Shown: positions 8,462 to 19,057, counted from the stretch's first letter. The stretch: 64,000 nucleotides of DNA from Psychrobacter sp. JCM 18902 (GCF_904846615.1 NZ_CAJHBK010000001.1:2914001-2978000), one strand, 5' to 3'. Program-made: numbers and translations. The notes: a model not told the origin generated them from the sequence alone.

Positions 8462-8815
8462 ATGAGCTTACCCAATTGCCCAAAATGCGATGCTGAATAT
8501 ACGTACGAAGATGGTGCGTTACTAGTATGTCCCATGTGTGCTCATGAATGGACTGCGGCTGAAACCGATGCGGCGCAAGCTGAAGAGCAAGACGCGGTCA
8601 TTCGTGATGCGGTCGGTAATGAGCTGCAAGATGGCGATACCGTCACCGTGATTAAAGACTTAAAAGTCAAAGGTTCATCGATTGTTATTAAAGTTGGTAC
8701 CAAAGCAAAAGGTATTCGCCTGCTGCCCGATGCCTCTGATGGTCATGATATTGACTGTAAACTTGATGGCTTTGGGCCAATGAAGCTTAAATCATCTGTT
8801 GTCAAAAAAGCATAA
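8462..8815 (+). CDS. yjdM: Zinc-ribbon protein YjdM (PhnA family)
   Basis: The product is 117 aa from ATG 8462, preceded by GAGGAA. The N-terminus holds a zinc ribbon: cysteines 6, 9, 23 and 26 in [12 protein letters not shown] and [10 protein letters not shown]. The PhnA domain follows with [19 protein letters not shown] and, near the end, [17 protein letters not shown], almost identical in pattern to E. coli YjdM (111 aa). Despite the old name, the family has no proven role in phosphonate use. It is a single-gene unit 111 bp upstream of hemL. Confidence 0.93.
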   Translation: MSLPNCPKCDAEYTYEDGALLVCPMCAHEWTAAETDAAQAEEQDAVIRDAVGNELQDGDTVTVIKDLKVKGSSIVIKVGTKAKGIRLLPDASDGHDIDCKLDGFGPMKLKSSVVKKA

Positions 8816-8926
8816 ATTATTAAATGTGCTTTAAAAATCTGCTAAGCATTAACAACAAGCCGCAAGGTTATTTTTAATAAAATAAGACAGAATCAATATT
8901 AAAGAAATAATAAGTAGAGAATAATT

Positions 8927-10228
8927 ATGAGCACTAAAAACGAACAGCTATTTGCGCAAGCCCGCAAACATATTCCTGGCGGCGTAAACTCGCCCGTCCG
9001 TGCCTTTGCTGGTGTTGGTGGCACGCCTATTTTTATGCACCGTGCTAACGGTAGCAAAATTTATGATACCGAAGACAATGCTTATATCGATTATGTCGGC
9101 TCTTGGGGCCCAATGATTTTGGGACACGCACACCCTAAAGTGATTGATGCAGTCAAAAAAGCGGCTGATGATGGTTTAAGTTTTGGTACGCCAACGCCGT
9201 TTGAAACGACTGTTGCCGATAAAATTTGCGAAATTGTCCCAAGTGTTGAGATGATTCGTATGACCAGCTCCGGTACAGAAGCGACCATGAGTGCAATTCG
9301 TTTGGCTCGTGGCTATACCCAGCGTGACAAAATCGTTAAATTTGAAGGCTGCTATCATGGCCATTCAGATAGCTTGTTAGTAAAAGCAGGTTCGGGCATG
9401 CTTGATATTGGCGAGCCAACCTCAAAAGGCGTGCCAGCAGATTTTGCTAAGCACACGATTACGATTCCTTATAATGATCCGCAAGCGATTAAAGATTGCT
9501 TTGAGAAATGGGGCGAAGAAGTCGCTTGCGTTATCTTGGAGCCAATCGCGGGCAACATGAACATGGTCATTCCAACACAAGAATTCCATGATACCTTGCG
9601 TGCAGAATGTACTGCCAACGGTTCAGTGCTGATCTTTGATGAAGTGATGACGGGCTTTCGTGTTGGTCTGGGCGGCGCACAAGCACATTTCGGCATTGAT
9701 CCTGATTTGACGTGCTTTGGTAAAATCATCGGTGCAGGTTTGCCAGTTGGTGCTTTCGGTGGTAAAAAAGAAGTGATGTCTTGTATCGCACCACTCGGCG
9801 GCGTCTACCAAGCCGGCACATTGTCAGGTAATCCACTGGCAATGCGTGCGGGTATCGCGATGTTCGAAGACTTAACCGTAGATGGCTTTTATGCTGAGTT
9901 AGCAGCGAAAGTTGATCGTCTGGTAGATGGTTTTCAAGCGGCGGCTGACAAACACGGCATCAACATGCGTACCAATAAATTGGGCGGTATGTTTGGCATG
10001 TTCTTCGTCAAAGACAATGAAACTGACACGCCAAAGAACTTCGATGACGTGACAGAGTGTGACATGACGGTGTTTAACACGTTCTTCCATGGCATGTTGG
10101 ATCGCGGTATTTATCTGGCACCGTCTGCTTATGAAGCAGGCTTTATGTCAATTAAACACAGCAATGAAGATATTGATGCGTCGATTAAAGCCGCTGACGA
10201 GATTTTTGCAGAAATGGCAAAAGCGTAA
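8927..10228 (+). CDS. hemL: Glutamate-1-semialdehyde 2,1-aminomutase
   Basis: The product is 433 aa, the full family length. It starts [20 protein letters not shown], a diagnostic HemL N-terminus. The PLP-binding lysine is K266 in [18 protein letters not shown], and [18 protein letters not shown] binds the cofactor phosphate. HemL converts glutamate-1-semialdehyde to 5-aminolevulinate, the step after HemA in the C5 heme pathway. The hemA gene lies about 22 kb away in the same window. It has its own terminator. Confidence 0.97.
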   Translation: MSTKNEQLFAQARKHIPGGVNSPVRAFAGVGGTPIFMHRANGSKIYDTEDNAYIDYVGSWGPMILGHAHPKVIDAVKKAADDGLSFGTPTPFETTVADKICEIVPSVEMIRMTSSGTEATMSAIRLARGYTQRDKIVKFEGCYHGHSDSLLVKAGSGMLDIGEPTSKGVPADFAKHTITIPYNDPQAIKDCFEKWGEEVACVILEPIAGNMNMVIPTQEFHDTLRAECTANGSVLIFDEVMTGFRVGLGGAQAHFGIDPDLTCFGKIIGAGLPVGAFGGKKEVMSCIAPLGGVYQAGTLSGNPLAMRAGIAMFEDLTVDGFYAELAAKVDRLVDGFQAAADKHGINMRTNKLGGMFGMFFVKDNETDTPKNFDDVTECDMTVFNTFFHGMLDRGIYLAPSAYEAGFMSIKHSNEDIDASIKAADEIFAEMAKA

Positions 10229-10285
10229 CTGTTTATTCAGGACCTTGTTTATTTAAGACCTGTTTAAAATATATGTACTTACAAG

Positions 10286-10317
10286 AACCAGTATGAGAAA
10301 TCATGCTGGTTTTTTTT
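10286..10317 (+). terminator. Intrinsic terminator of hemL
   Basis: An 11-bp stem with one G-U pair (10286-10296 with 10301-10311), a 4-nt loop and a run of T residues lies 58 nt after the hemL stop. Confidence 0.9.
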
Positions 10318-10494
10318 GTGTCCAATATTTATCCTTTTGTGATTTTTACTATAAGAGATAAAGATTTTTTGACGATGACTGCATAAATGAAAAAACCAAG
10401 GCTAAGACAATTCCTTCTTTGGGTGATTGCAAAATAAACAATAAATTATGCTATTCTGAGATGAATCAAGACAATTGAGCAAGGACGCCAACTG

Positions 10495-12243
10495 ATGACT
10501 ACAAGCACTAATGATATGCCTAGCAGTAATACGCCACCGTTATGGCAAGCCTCATATGAGAAATATGGAATAAGAAATAATTTAGATGTATTAGAGGGAA
10601 AGCACAACCTGCTAGATTTGTTGCAACCCAAGATAGATCAGCATAGTGATTCTGTGGCTTTTAGTATGGGGTCTGCCGTCCTTACCTTTGCACAACTGGA
10701 TATTGCCAGCCGCCGCTTTGCTGCTTTTTTACAAGCACAAGGCATCAGCAAAGGCGATCGTGTCGCTGTGCAATTACCCAATATATTGCAGTATGCCGTG
10801 GTGTTACTTGGTTGTCTGCGAGCAGGCGCGGTATTGGTGAATGTCAATCCGATGTATACCCATTATGAATTGGCGCATCAGCTGACGGATGCTCAAGCTA
10901 GTGTGCTGATTGTCCTCGATGGTATGACCTCTGCTTACGATCAGTTAGATGATGCAGTCAAAGCGCAACTGTCATTGGTTGTACATTGTTCCGTCAATCC
11001 GAATGCTGCACCTGCTGATAACGATATTGCCTTGCTTACCCAACTTGAACCGTCGACCAATACTACTCGTCAATTCAATCAAACCAACCAAACCACAGCC
11101 GATAATGCTGCAAAAAATATCTCAGAGCATAATATAAGCTTTGCCCATATTATGAGTGCATACCACGCTGAGCAATATCAGCCTGTTACTATCGAGCGTG
11201 AAGATTTAGCTTTATTGCAATATACGGGTGGCACGACCGGCAAGCCAAAAGGCGCGATGCTCACGCATTACAATGTCATGGCCAATGTCTGTCAGTGTTA
11301 TGCGATGTTTGGTCATGCGATTGAAGCGGGTCGTAGCGAGCAGATTAAAATACTCAATCCGTTGCCGCTCTATCATATCTTCTCATTTACCGTTTGCGGC
11401 TTACTAGGCATTTATGGCGGCTGGGAAGATATACTGGTCACCAATCCGCGTGATATCGATGGACTAGTCAATACCATCGAGCAGCATCGTCCGCATGTCA
11501 TTCCTTCGGTGAATACCTTATTTATTGGTATGCTGCATCATCCAAAGTTTGCCAACCTTGATTTTAGTCGCTTGGCACTATCTATCGGTGGCGGCACCGC
11601 AATCATCAAAGCCGTATCTGATCAGTGGCAACAAGTCACTGGTATGATTATCAATGAAGGTTACGGCATGTCCGAAACTGCACCAGTTATCTCTTTTAAT
11701 CCACCTGGTATAGATCGTTTTAATGGTAGCGTTGGTCTGCCACTTGCGATGATGGATATTAAAATCATTGATGAACAGGGTGCAACTTGTGCAATAGGTA
11801 CACGGGGCGAGGTTTGTATTAAAGGCCCGCAGGTCATGCGTGGTTATTGGCAACGAGACAATGCAGACACTTTTACAAAGGATGGCTACTTTAAATCGGG
11901 TGATATTGGTGTGCTAGATGAACATGGATTTTTGACGCTGGTGGATCGCAAAAAAGACATGATATTGGTTTCAGGATTTAACGTCTATCCAAACGAAGTG
12001 GAAGCGGCATTGACAGAGCATCCGAAAGTACTTGAAGTCGCGGTGGTTGGTATTGCAGATGAGCACAGCGGCGAGGTACCCAAAGCGTTTGTGGTCAAAA
12101 AAGATTCGAGCCTAACGGTAGAAGAGTTACAAAGCTTCGCAAGCGAACGTTTAACAGGTTATAAACGCCCGCAGTCATACGAGTTTATCGATGAATTGCC
12201 CAAAACGGCGGTAGGAAAAATATTACGTAAGTCTTTACGTTAG
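10495..12243 (+). CDS. fadD: Long-chain fatty acid-CoA ligase (FadD-type)
   Basis: The product is 582 aa. It has the ATP/AMP signature LLQYTGGTTGKPKGAMLTHY (about 240-260), the NEGYGMSETAPVI block (about 388) and the FACS-type region YFKSGDIGVLDEHGFLTLVD with the hinge RKKDMILVSGFNVYPNEVE. The C-terminal catalytic lysine is in KTAVGKILRKSLR. It activates fatty acids to acyl-CoA at the cytoplasmic face for beta-oxidation or phospholipid synthesis. Length and motifs agree with FadD. A Gln/Asn/Thr-rich insertion around residues 175-215, seen as low-complexity sequence, is longer than in E. coli FadD. Confidence 0.9.
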   Translation: MTTSTNDMPSSNTPPLWQASYEKYGIRNNLDVLEGKHNLLDLLQPKIDQHSDSVAFSMGSAVLTFAQLDIASRRFAAFLQAQGISKGDRVAVQLPNILQYAVVLLGCLRAGAVLVNVNPMYTHYELAHQLTDAQASVLIVLDGMTSAYDQLDDAVKAQLSLVVHCSVNPNAAPADNDIALLTQLEPSTNTTRQFNQTNQTTADNAAKNISEHNISFAHIMSAYHAEQYQPVTIEREDLALLQYTGGTTGKPKGAMLTHYNVMANVCQCYAMFGHAIEAGRSEQIKILNPLPLYHIFSFTVCGLLGIYGGWEDILVTNPRDIDGLVNTIEQHRPHVIPSVNTLFIGMLHHPKFANLDFSRLALSIGGGTAIIKAVSDQWQQVTGMIINEGYGMSETAPVISFNPPGIDRFNGSVGLPLAMMDIKIIDEQGATCAIGTRGEVCIKGPQVMRGYWQRDNADTFTKDGYFKSGDIGVLDEHGFLTLVDRKKDMILVSGFNVYPNEVEAALTEHPKVLEVAVVGIADEHSGEVPKAFVVKKDSSLTVEELQSFASERLTGYKRPQSYEFIDELPKTAVGKILRKSLR

Positions 12244-12262
12244 TTGGGCTAGTGGCGAGTTA

Positions 12263-12673
12263 TTATCGTCCGATTTTATCAAATTTACGGTCTTTTAAGC
12301 TGAGTCTACCGCGTAGGACATCACTGTACATACGAAAGTCGCTAGCAAAGCTTTTTAGCGGGAATTTGAACGAGGCAGGTTTGTTTTTTTCAAAGAAAAA
12401 ATGACCGACCCAAGCGCAAGCATATCCAGCAGCGATGCCTTTAAGTAATGGTTTTGGCGAAGCGGTTTTGACCGACTTTGCGAGTCCCAATAAGCCAAAG
12501 CTACTACCAGCGAAATGTAAGCGGCGGCAAGCCATGTTTTGATGTTCAGCTAAATAGAAGTCATAAAATTTCTGCTTTGTTGGACTGACGGTTGTCATCA
12601 TGCTTTTTTTAGCATTGCTGACCGCTTGAGCATCGGCGTTTTTGGTAGTGTTTTGTGTGGTCGTTTGATTCAT
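12263..12673 (-). CDS. Mpo1-like (DUF962) membrane protein
   Basis: The product is 136 aa. The core FYDFYLAEHQNMACRRLHFAGSSFGLLG and GYACAWVGHFFFEKNKPASFKFPLKS is the typical Mpo1/DUF962 pattern, with the conserved E-H-x-N, R-L-H and V-G-H-F histidines that in yeast Mpo1 bind iron for alpha-oxidation of 2-hydroxy fatty acids. Two hydrophobic segments are present. The first 30 residues are a polar Thr/Asn/Lys-rich tail not seen in the core family. It converges on fadD with only 19 bp between the stops. A lipid-related role fits the neighbour but is inferred. Confidence 0.85.
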   Translation of the reverse strand: MNQTTTQNTTKNADAQAVSNAKKSMMTTVSPTKQKFYDFYLAEHQNMACRRLHFAGSSFGLLGLAKSVKTASPKPLLKGIAAGYACAWVGHFFFEKNKPASFKFPLKSFASDFRMYSDVLRGRLSLKDRKFDKIGR

Positions 12674-13073
12674 TTGTTTAGCTTCCTTGCTAATCGTTTA
12701 TTGAGTATAGATATTAGGGCGAGTCATTAGGGGGCTTTCTTTTTTGCTAAAACGGCTAGGCGGTCATTAAGTGACTGTTATTTATTATAATATTGGTCGT
12801 TTTTAATGTAGCAAAACGCTATCCTTAACACAAGCAATGGATGTTTATGGCGCATTTGTTATTTTGTTGATGATGTGCTTGCTGCTTAATTAGCATTTGG
12901 GTTACTTGCCAGTGTTTGGCATAAATGCTTTAATGGCGAAAATTGCGTCAAACACGTGAGCATCTTTGTATAGGTGGCACTATTTGGTGCAGCTACGATG
13001 TTTATATGACTCAATCGTCTGATTTTTAACCCATATCCTCTCCCTTTTATCCAACACGGTAACGATTCCTCTT
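12674..13073. other. Divergent intergenic region, no gene seen
   Basis: About 400 bp lie between the divergently transcribed Mpo1-like gene and ppx. I see no coding frame, RNA or clear promoter motif, only AT-rich sequence. Confidence 0.45.
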
Positions 13074-14600
13074 ATGCCTATTGACTACCTTACAAATCCG
13101 CCGCTTGCTGATGATGAAATGATGGCAGCCATTGATATCGGTTCCAATAGTTTTCATCTGGCCATTGCGCGTCTTGACCATGGTGAGGTGCGAAAAGTCG
13201 TTTCTATGTCTGAAAAAGTCCAGCTCGCCGCAGGCTTGGATGAAAATAATATCTTAAGTGCGGCAGCTGCACAGCGAGGTCTTGACTGTTTGAGCCGATT
13301 TGTGGCGCGTTTGGATTCGGTACCACCCGAACGCATTCGCGTGGTTGCGACCAACGCTTTACGCCAAGCCAAAAATGCCAATGACTTTATTGCCCGTGCC
13401 AATAAAATATTGCCGAAACCTATTGAGATTATCGCGGGACGAGAAGAGGCGCGCTTGATTTATTTGGGCGTCTCACACACCAATGCCAGTAGTGACAAGC
13501 GTTTGGTCATCGATATTGGTGGCGGTTCGACAGAGTTTATCATTGGTCAAGAGTTCGATCCGCTATTGACCGAGAGTTTGCAGATGGGCTGTGTCGCCTT
13601 TACCCAGAAGTACTTTGCCGATGGTCAAATCACGAAAGAAGCCCTTAATAATGCGATATCAGCCGCTCGCAAAGAAGTGTTAGCGATTCAGGGTCGTTAT
13701 CAAAAATTGGGTTGGAGTAGTGTGGTTGGCTCGAGTGGGACGATTAAAGCAGTACGTAATGTGCTGGTATCTAAGGGCTGGGCTGATGAGCAAGAGCGCA
13801 TCACTTATAAAGGTGTCAAAAAGTTAGAGAAACTGTTGCTTAAAATTGGCAATGTCGATGACATCGATTTAGAAGGCGTTAAGGAACATCGCAAAGCCGT
13901 CTTCCCAGCAGGCGTTGCGGTACTGCGTGCAGTCATGAAAGTGCTGGGTGTCGATACCATTACTTACTCAGATGGTGCACTACGTGAAGGTGTGATGTAC
14001 GACATGCTTGGACGCTTTGCTAGCGAAGATGTTCGTGACCGCAGTGTGCTGGCGCTGATTAAGCGTTATTCAGGGGACAAAAAACAAGCCAAACAAGTGG
14101 TGAAAACCAGTCGTCATTTATTTGAACAAGTGAAGAGTCAGCTTGCCCTTACCAATGATGATTGTGATTTACTCAGACGTGCGGCTTTCTTGCATGAGAT
14201 AGGATTGGCCATCAGTCATAGTAGTTATCATAAGCACAGCGCGTATTTGCTTGAGTATTCTGATATTCCAGGATTCTCGCAAGTCGATCAAAAGCGCATG
14301 GCACAGCTGATGCTCAATCATCGTCGTAAGCTCAAGGCTGATATGTTAGAGCAGACCTGTACTATCGGTGGTAATCAGCTCGTTTATCTTTGCCTGTTGC
14401 TACGCTTAGCCGTACTGGCGCATCACAGCCGCAGCGATTATGAATTACCAGAATTACAGTTACAAGCCATGGATGATCATTGCTGGCAAATCACCGTTGC
14501 CAATAGCAGTGAGCACTACGCTTTCTTATTGCCCGATTTGCATACTGAGATTGAGCAGTTTGCCAAATGGGGCGTGACGCTGAGCGTGGTTGAGGGCTAG
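13074..14600 (+). CDS. ppx: Exopolyphosphatase (Ppx/GppA family)
   Basis: The product is 508 aa. The actin-like ATPase fold starts with AAIDIGSNSFHLAIARL (about 18-34), followed by VATNALRQAKNANDF and the second phosphate loop LVIDIGGGSTEFIIG (about 143-157). The GSSGTIKAV block and the C-terminal helical domain with an HD-like histidine pattern (FLHEIGLAISHSSYHKHSAY) are typical of Ppx. It releases phosphate from polyphosphate, and GppA-type pppGpp hydrolysis is also possible. The Shine-Dalgarno sequence before ATG 13074 is poor. ATG codons at 13119/13122 just before the fold would also work, so the start is less certain than the identity. Confidence 0.92.
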   Translation: MPIDYLTNPPLADDEMMAAIDIGSNSFHLAIARLDHGEVRKVVSMSEKVQLAAGLDENNILSAAAAQRGLDCLSRFVARLDSVPPERIRVVATNALRQAKNANDFIARANKILPKPIEIIAGREEARLIYLGVSHTNASSDKRLVIDIGGGSTEFIIGQEFDPLLTESLQMGCVAFTQKYFADGQITKEALNNAISAARKEVLAIQGRYQKLGWSSVVGSSGTIKAVRNVLVSKGWADEQERITYKGVKKLEKLLLKIGNVDDIDLEGVKEHRKAVFPAGVAVLRAVMKVLGVDTITYSDGALREGVMYDMLGRFASEDVRDRSVLALIKRYSGDKKQAKQVVKTSRHLFEQVKSQLALTNDDCDLLRRAAFLHEIGLAISHSSYHKHSAYLLEYSDIPGFSQVDQKRMAQLMLNHRRKLKADMLEQTCTIGGNQLVYLCLLLRLAVLAHHSRSDYELPELQLQAMDDHCWQITVANSSEHYAFLLPDLHTEIEQFAKWGVTLSVVEG

Positions 14601-14826
14601 GCAGCGCTAGTTTGCACTGACGATCAACACGATGCCGTTACTATTGTAATGAGTATGCTATAGATTAACGTAACAAAAGCGGCTTTGTCAGTAATGTCAT
14701 GCCATTTAAGATGTGCTACTATAGCTTCTATTGAGTTTACAACTGTACTTTCATTATCTAAAAATCGATAACGATATTATTCTTAAACATAAATACATTA
14801 AGTATAATTATTAAAGGGAAGCGTCT

Positions 14827-15630
14827 ATGAGCACTGTCTGGGATAGTGTGCAGCTTGCACGGCACGCCAAGCGTCCATTATTTATGGACTATGTTAATCA
14901 GCTGTTTACCGAATTCGATGAGCTGCACGGTGACCGTGCTTTTGCTGATGACAAAGCCATTCTTGGTGGTCTGGCGCGTTTTGATGGTCAGCCTGTGATG
15001 GTAATTGGTCAACATCGCGGTCGCAGCACCCGTGAGCGTATTGCTCATAACTTTGGCATGGCCAATCCTGAAGGCTACCGCAAAGTGATTCGTTTGGTCA
15101 AAATGGCTGAGCGTTTTAATATCCCTGTGATGACCTTTGTCGATACCCAAGGCGCTTATCCGGGTATCGGCGCTGAAGAGCGCGGACAAGCGCAAGCCAT
15201 TGCCGAAAGTATCGCTGTTTTTTCTAGCCTAAAAGTGCCTATTATCGTGACTATCATCGGTGAAGGCGGCTCAGGTGGGGCGTTGGCTATTGGCGTTGGT
15301 GACAAAGTCAATATGCTACAAAATAGTATTTATTCGGTTATCTCTCCGGAAGGCTGTGCCTCTATCCTGTGGAAAACAGCTGAAAAAGCACAAGATGCTA
15401 GTGAAGCCTTGAAATTAAATGCGATTAATTTATATCAGATGGGGCTGATTGATGCCGTCATTGAAGAAGGTGAAGGCGCACATATCAAGCCGCAGCCTGT
15501 CATGATCGCCTTGAAAGCACTGATTGCTGAGCAGTTAAATGAGATTAAAGATTTAGACGCACACGCGCGTTGTGAGCTGCGTTATGAGAAGCTGAAAACC
15601 TTTAACTCAGAAGTGATGTTGCCTGCTTAA
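14827..15630 (+). CDS. accA: Acetyl-CoA carboxylase carboxyltransferase subunit alpha (short form)
   Basis: The product is 267 aa. It matches AccA from [20 protein letters not shown] to the end, including [55 protein letters not shown] and [15 protein letters not shown]. coli AccA is 319 aa. The N-terminal coiled segment of about 50 residues is absent, as is usual in Moraxellaceae, so this is not a truncation. With AccD (not in the window) it transfers CO2 from carboxybiotin to acetyl-CoA, the first step of fatty acid synthesis. AAAGGGAAG just before ATG 14827 supports the start. Confidence 0.95.
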   Translation: MSTVWDSVQLARHAKRPLFMDYVNQLFTEFDELHGDRAFADDKAILGGLARFDGQPVMVIGQHRGRSTRERIAHNFGMANPEGYRKVIRLVKMAERFNIPVMTFVDTQGAYPGIGAEERGQAQAIAESIAVFSSLKVPIIVTIIGEGGSGGALAIGVGDKVNMLQNSIYSVISPEGCASILWKTAEKAQDASEALKLNAINLYQMGLIDAVIEEGEGAHIKPQPVMIALKALIAEQLNEIKDLDAHARCELRYEKLKTFNSEVMLPA

Positions 15631-15716
15631 TTGGTCGCTATGACACCTCTGTTACTAAGCCTCTATGCATGTACACAAAGCTTTTCATATTAGAGACTGA
15701 GTCTTAATGCTAAAAT

Positions 15717-15747
15717 AAAAACGTGTCATTTTATGGCGCGTTTTTTT
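15717..15747 (+). terminator. Intrinsic terminator of accA
   Basis: A 13-bp stem with two G-U pairs (15717-15729 with 15733-15745), a TTT loop and a T-run lies about 90 nt past the accA stop. Confidence 0.85.
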
Positions 15748-15860
15748 GTGGCTGTTAATATAGGTGCTAACTGACGCTGTAACTGATGTCGTAGCTGACG
15801 TATGAGCAGATTCATTTATATGTCAATTCATGTATGCATGCTAAATAAATAAGGCTGATT

Positions 15861-17450
15861 ATGACCAGCAGTGCAATCCTCTCGCATCCTATGAAGCCAA
15901 TCGCAGACTTGCCTGTCGATGCCGATCTGGCACAAGCATTATTGAGCAGTATGGTTGAATACGGTGAACAGCTGCACGGTCGACGGCTTTGGCTGGCGTG
16001 TAGTGGTGGTCGTGATTCATTATCACTGGCTACGCTGTGTGTGCAGCTCTATCGCCAAGGTAAGTTACCATTTTTGCCACAATTGCTGCATGTCAATCAT
16101 GGTTTGCAAGCAGATAGTGACACTTGGGCGATGCATGTCGCTCATTGGGCAGCAGTGCAGCAGATACCGTGTCGGATTTTACGTGCGCAAGTGAATGGTC
16201 ATGATGAGCAAGCCGCAAGGCAAGCTCGTTATGATGTCATGCGAGCGCAACTCAATCAAGATGATGTATTGCTCTTAGCGCATCATGCCGATGACCAAGC
16301 AGAGACAGTGCTGATGCGGCTGATACAAGGCGCTGGGGTGAATGGTCTGTCGGGTATGCAGCCGTGGCGTATCCAAACGCAAGGCACACAGCGTATGGCA
16401 TTATGGCGACCTTGGCTGACGGTCAAACGCGCCAATATCAGCAATTATGCTCAGCGCCTAAAGCTCCCTTATATTGATGACCCAACCAATGATGCTGGCG
16501 ATAATGTACGTAGTGGGCTACGCCTCGACATCATGCCAGTATTGGCGACCTATAATTCCAATGTCATTGACAATATCGCCCGTAGCGCACAGCTATTGCG
16601 TGATGCCCAATTGATAATCAATGCACAAGCGGTAGAAGATTTACAGCAGATAGAGGTAGCATCATTACAGCTATCGTCTGCCCAGCGTGTGCTAAATATA
16701 GGCAAGCTACAAGCATTACCCATTTATCGTCAGCGCCAACTATTGCATCATTGGCTCGGTCAATATGAACCGTTACCGCCTGCTAAGCAGCTGGTAGATG
16801 ATGTATTTATGCTAAGCCAACGTGAAGATCCTGATCACCAAACGGCGCTTTTTTGGCAAGCTCGCAAGCAGTCCTATACGATTTGCCGCTACCGTCAGCA
16901 GCTTTATCGTCTCAGCAGCGATTGGTTGACATGGCTTGAGTTGCCGCTTACCAAACAGATTCAACCCTTATCTAATCTTGTGGTGGCTGATGCTGATTCA
17001 GCGGCTGCTCAGCCTGTATCAGTTACCTTACGCAGGGATAGTAAATTTACTTGGCAAGCGCAAATGATGCCAAATGCCTTGGCAGAGCTATTAAACAGTG
17101 ACCAAGATGGTGATGAGAAGTTTGAGATTACCTTTGCACCATTAGGTCGTCAACAGCGTATGCAAACTGCATTGGCATCACGTCCACAAGCGGGCAAGAA
17201 ACTATACCAAACGCTTGGTGTACCTGTATGGTTGCGCGAGAGTTTGGTGGTGGTCAGTGCCGTATCCGTACAGCAGGATAAGGAGTGGCCATTATTGCTG
17301 GTTTCACCTTTTGAGAGCTGGGTATTAGGGACGAGTAGATCGCTAACAGACACGACAGAAAATATTGGCGTTTTAAACAGTGCTATTAGAAGCAATGTTA
17401 TTAGAAATAGTGTTATTAGAAACAGTCTAAGCATCAATAACGCTTTTTAA
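15861..17450 (+). CDS. tilS: tRNA(Ile)-lysidine synthase
   Basis: The product is 529 aa. The PP-loop ATP pyrophosphatase motif SGGRDS is at residues 48-53, followed by LLHVNHGLQADSD and LLAHHADDQAETVLMRLIQG, all diagnostic of TilS. The middle and C-terminal substrate-binding domains are present but diverged. The enzyme adds lysine to C34 of tRNA-Ile(CAU), so that it reads AUA. The last 25 residues contain a short repetitive tail (SNVIRNSVIRNS) encoded by three 15-bp repeats at 17376-17420 and are unlikely to be structured. The accA - tilS neighbourhood is usual in the family. Confidence 0.93.
   Translation: MTSSAILSHPMKPIADLPVDADLAQALLSSMVEYGEQLHGRRLWLACSGGRDSLSLATLCVQLYRQGKLPFLPQLLHVNHGLQADSDTWAMHVAHWAAVQQIPCRILRAQVNGHDEQAARQARYDVMRAQLNQDDVLLLAHHADDQAETVLMRLIQGAGVNGLSGMQPWRIQTQGTQRMALWRPWLTVKRANISNYAQRLKLPYIDDPTNDAGDNVRSGLRLDIMPVLATYNSNVIDNIARSAQLLRDAQLIINAQAVEDLQQIEVASLQLSSAQRVLNIGKLQALPIYRQRQLLHHWLGQYEPLPPAKQLVDDVFMLSQREDPDHQTALFWQARKQSYTICRYRQQLYRLSSDWLTWLELPLTKQIQPLSNLVVADADSAAAQPVSVTLRRDSKFTWQAQMMPNALAELLNSDQDGDEKFEITFAPLGRQQRMQTALASRPQAGKKLYQTLGVPVWLRESLVVVSAVSVQQDKEWPLLLVSPFESWVLGTSRSLTDTTENIGVLNSAIRSNVIRNSVIRNSLSINNAF
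17376..17420 (+). repeat. Three 15-bp tandem repeats inside the tilS 3' end
   Basis: Three units of the form AA-AGTG-TATTAGA with small differences encode the repeated N-S/N-x-I-R tail of TilS. The repeat length is a multiple of three, so copy-number change would keep the frame. Confidence 0.8.
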
Positions 17451-17492
17451 TATTTGTAACCTAAGCCTTTTAGGAGGTCAGGTTATCTAGGG

Positions 17493-18005
17493 CTAGGGCA
17501 TCAGGACATCAAGTTTTCTAACCATTTTGATATCTATTATTTGCGTGCTTTTGTAGCATTCTTCACTCTTTTCGCCATTAGCTACAAAGCCAAATTTTTG
17601 ATAGAAATCAATAGCAGCCACATTATTTTCTAATACCCATAAATAAAAATGGGCATGGATATGAGATCCTAAGAGGGCTTGTAATGATGCTGTCATTAAT
17701 TGAGTGCCTATACCCAATCCTTGATAGTCGGGCAAAACATACAACGTGGTAATTTCATAATTTTTATTATTAATGAAGTACCCAATAAACCCCAAATTAT
17801 GATGATGAGCATCATATGCTATCCAGACAATAACATCAGGATGCGCCATTAACTCCTGCCACATTTTTGTTTTATTACATAAGCTGTTTTTATCATTGAT
17901 ATAGGACACTGGTAGCAAACCTAAATAGGCGGCATGCCAACTTTTGAAGTGAATGTTAGCAATGTCTGCATAATCCTCTGGGTTAGCTTTACGAATGAAA
18001 AACAT
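17493..18005 (-). CDS. GNAT-family N-acetyltransferase
   Basis: The product is 170 aa from ATG 18005, which has GGAG 8 nt upstream; a GTG at 18020 is in frame but lacks such a site. The GNAT fold is visible as FIRKANPEDYADIANIHF at the start, the acetyl-CoA motif A region ITTLYVLPDYQGLGIGTQLM (about 90-110, with Q-G-x-G-x-G/T) and the C-terminal WVLENNVAAIDFYQKFGFV. The substrate is unknown. It converges on tilS with a 42-bp gap. Confidence 0.9.
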   Translation of the reverse strand: MFFIRKANPEDYADIANIHFKSWHAAYLGLLPVSYINDKNSLCNKTKMWQELMAHPDVIVWIAYDAHHHNLGFIGYFINNKNYEITTLYVLPDYQGLGIGTQLMTASLQALLGSHIHAHFYLWVLENNVAAIDFYQKFGFVANGEKSEECYKSTQIIDIKMVRKLDVLMP

Positions 18006-18223
18006 AGTACTCTCCGTCACTGATTTTATATAATGCCCTTGTTAATCTAACCGTTTGGTTGTGCAATAGTCCATGGTAATTAAGTGGTTCAACGGAGCTT
18101 ACAACGGGGTTAGATACCGTCAATTTATCAAACGATGCCAGTAGCAGTATGGTAAACTGAGTGTCATTTTACCTATCATTATGTTAGTTTGAATACCTTT
18201 GGATTTTTGAATAGGAGACATGT

Positions 18224-19057
18224 ATGTCAGTATTAGATAATAAGAAAATCAGCTTTATCGGTGGCGGAAATATGGCGCAGGCCTTGATTAGCGGGCTTGT
18301 CAGCTGCGGTATCAAACCGAGTTTAATTACCGTTGCTGATCCTAGCAGTGAAGCGCGCGAGCAATTGGCTGCTAAAGGATTGAACACGGTCGATCCAACT
18401 GCTGATGCAAAAGCTGCCGTTATCGATGCTGACATTGTGGTGCTGGCGGTCAAGCCGCAAGTGATGAAAGCGGTAGTCAGTAGCTTTGCGGATGTCTTAG
18501 ACAAGCAGCTGGTGATTTCAGTGGCAGCAGGTTTGTCGACTGAGCTTTTATCTGACATGTTGGGTGGCTATGACAATATCGTCCGTGCGATGCCAAATAC
18601 CCCTGCAATGATTCAAATGGGCGCAACGGGTCTGTACGGTACGGATAATATTTCTGCTGAACAAAAGCAATTAGCAACGGCGGTGATGGAAGCATCAGGT
18701 TTGGTCATGTGGGTCGATAATGAAGAACACATGCATGGGGTAACCGCCGTATCAGGGTCAGCACCAGCATATATGTTTTACTTTATTGAATCCATGATTG
18801 ACGGGGCAGTGGCTTTAGGTTTGGATAAAGAGCAGGCTTCAGCGCTCGCTATGCAAACCATGTTAGGCGCGGCAAAAATGGCAATGAATAGTGAAGACGC
18901 ACCTGCTGAATTGCGTCGCAAGGTCACCTCGCCAAATGGAACCACCCAAGCCGCCGTTGAGTCAATGCAAGCCAATGATATCGGTGGTCAAATCGTTGAG
19001 GCTATGCAGGCTTGCTATGACCGTAGCCAAGCCTTGAGTGAAGAGATGAGTAAATAA
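18224..19057 (+). CDS. proC: Pyrroline-5-carboxylate reductase
   Basis: The product is 277 aa. The N-terminal Rossmann motif is ISFIGGGNMAQALISGLV, followed by VLAVKPQVMKAVV, VRAMPNTPAMIQMGATGL and the C-terminal signature VTSPNGTTQAAVESM. ProC reduces pyrroline-5-carboxylate to L-proline with NAD(P)H. It is followed after 152 bp by yggT, a common pairing. TAGGAGA before ATG 18224 supports the start. Confidence 0.96.
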   Translation: MSVLDNKKISFIGGGNMAQALISGLVSCGIKPSLITVADPSSEAREQLAAKGLNTVDPTADAKAAVIDADIVVLAVKPQVMKAVVSSFADVLDKQLVISVAAGLSTELLSDMLGGYDNIVRAMPNTPAMIQMGATGLYGTDNISAEQKQLATAVMEASGLVMWVDNEEHMHGVTAVSGSAPAYMFYFIESMIDGAVALGLDKEQASALAMQTMLGAAKMAMNSEDAPAELRRKVTSPNGTTQAAVESMQANDIGGQIVEAMQACYDRSQALSEEMSK

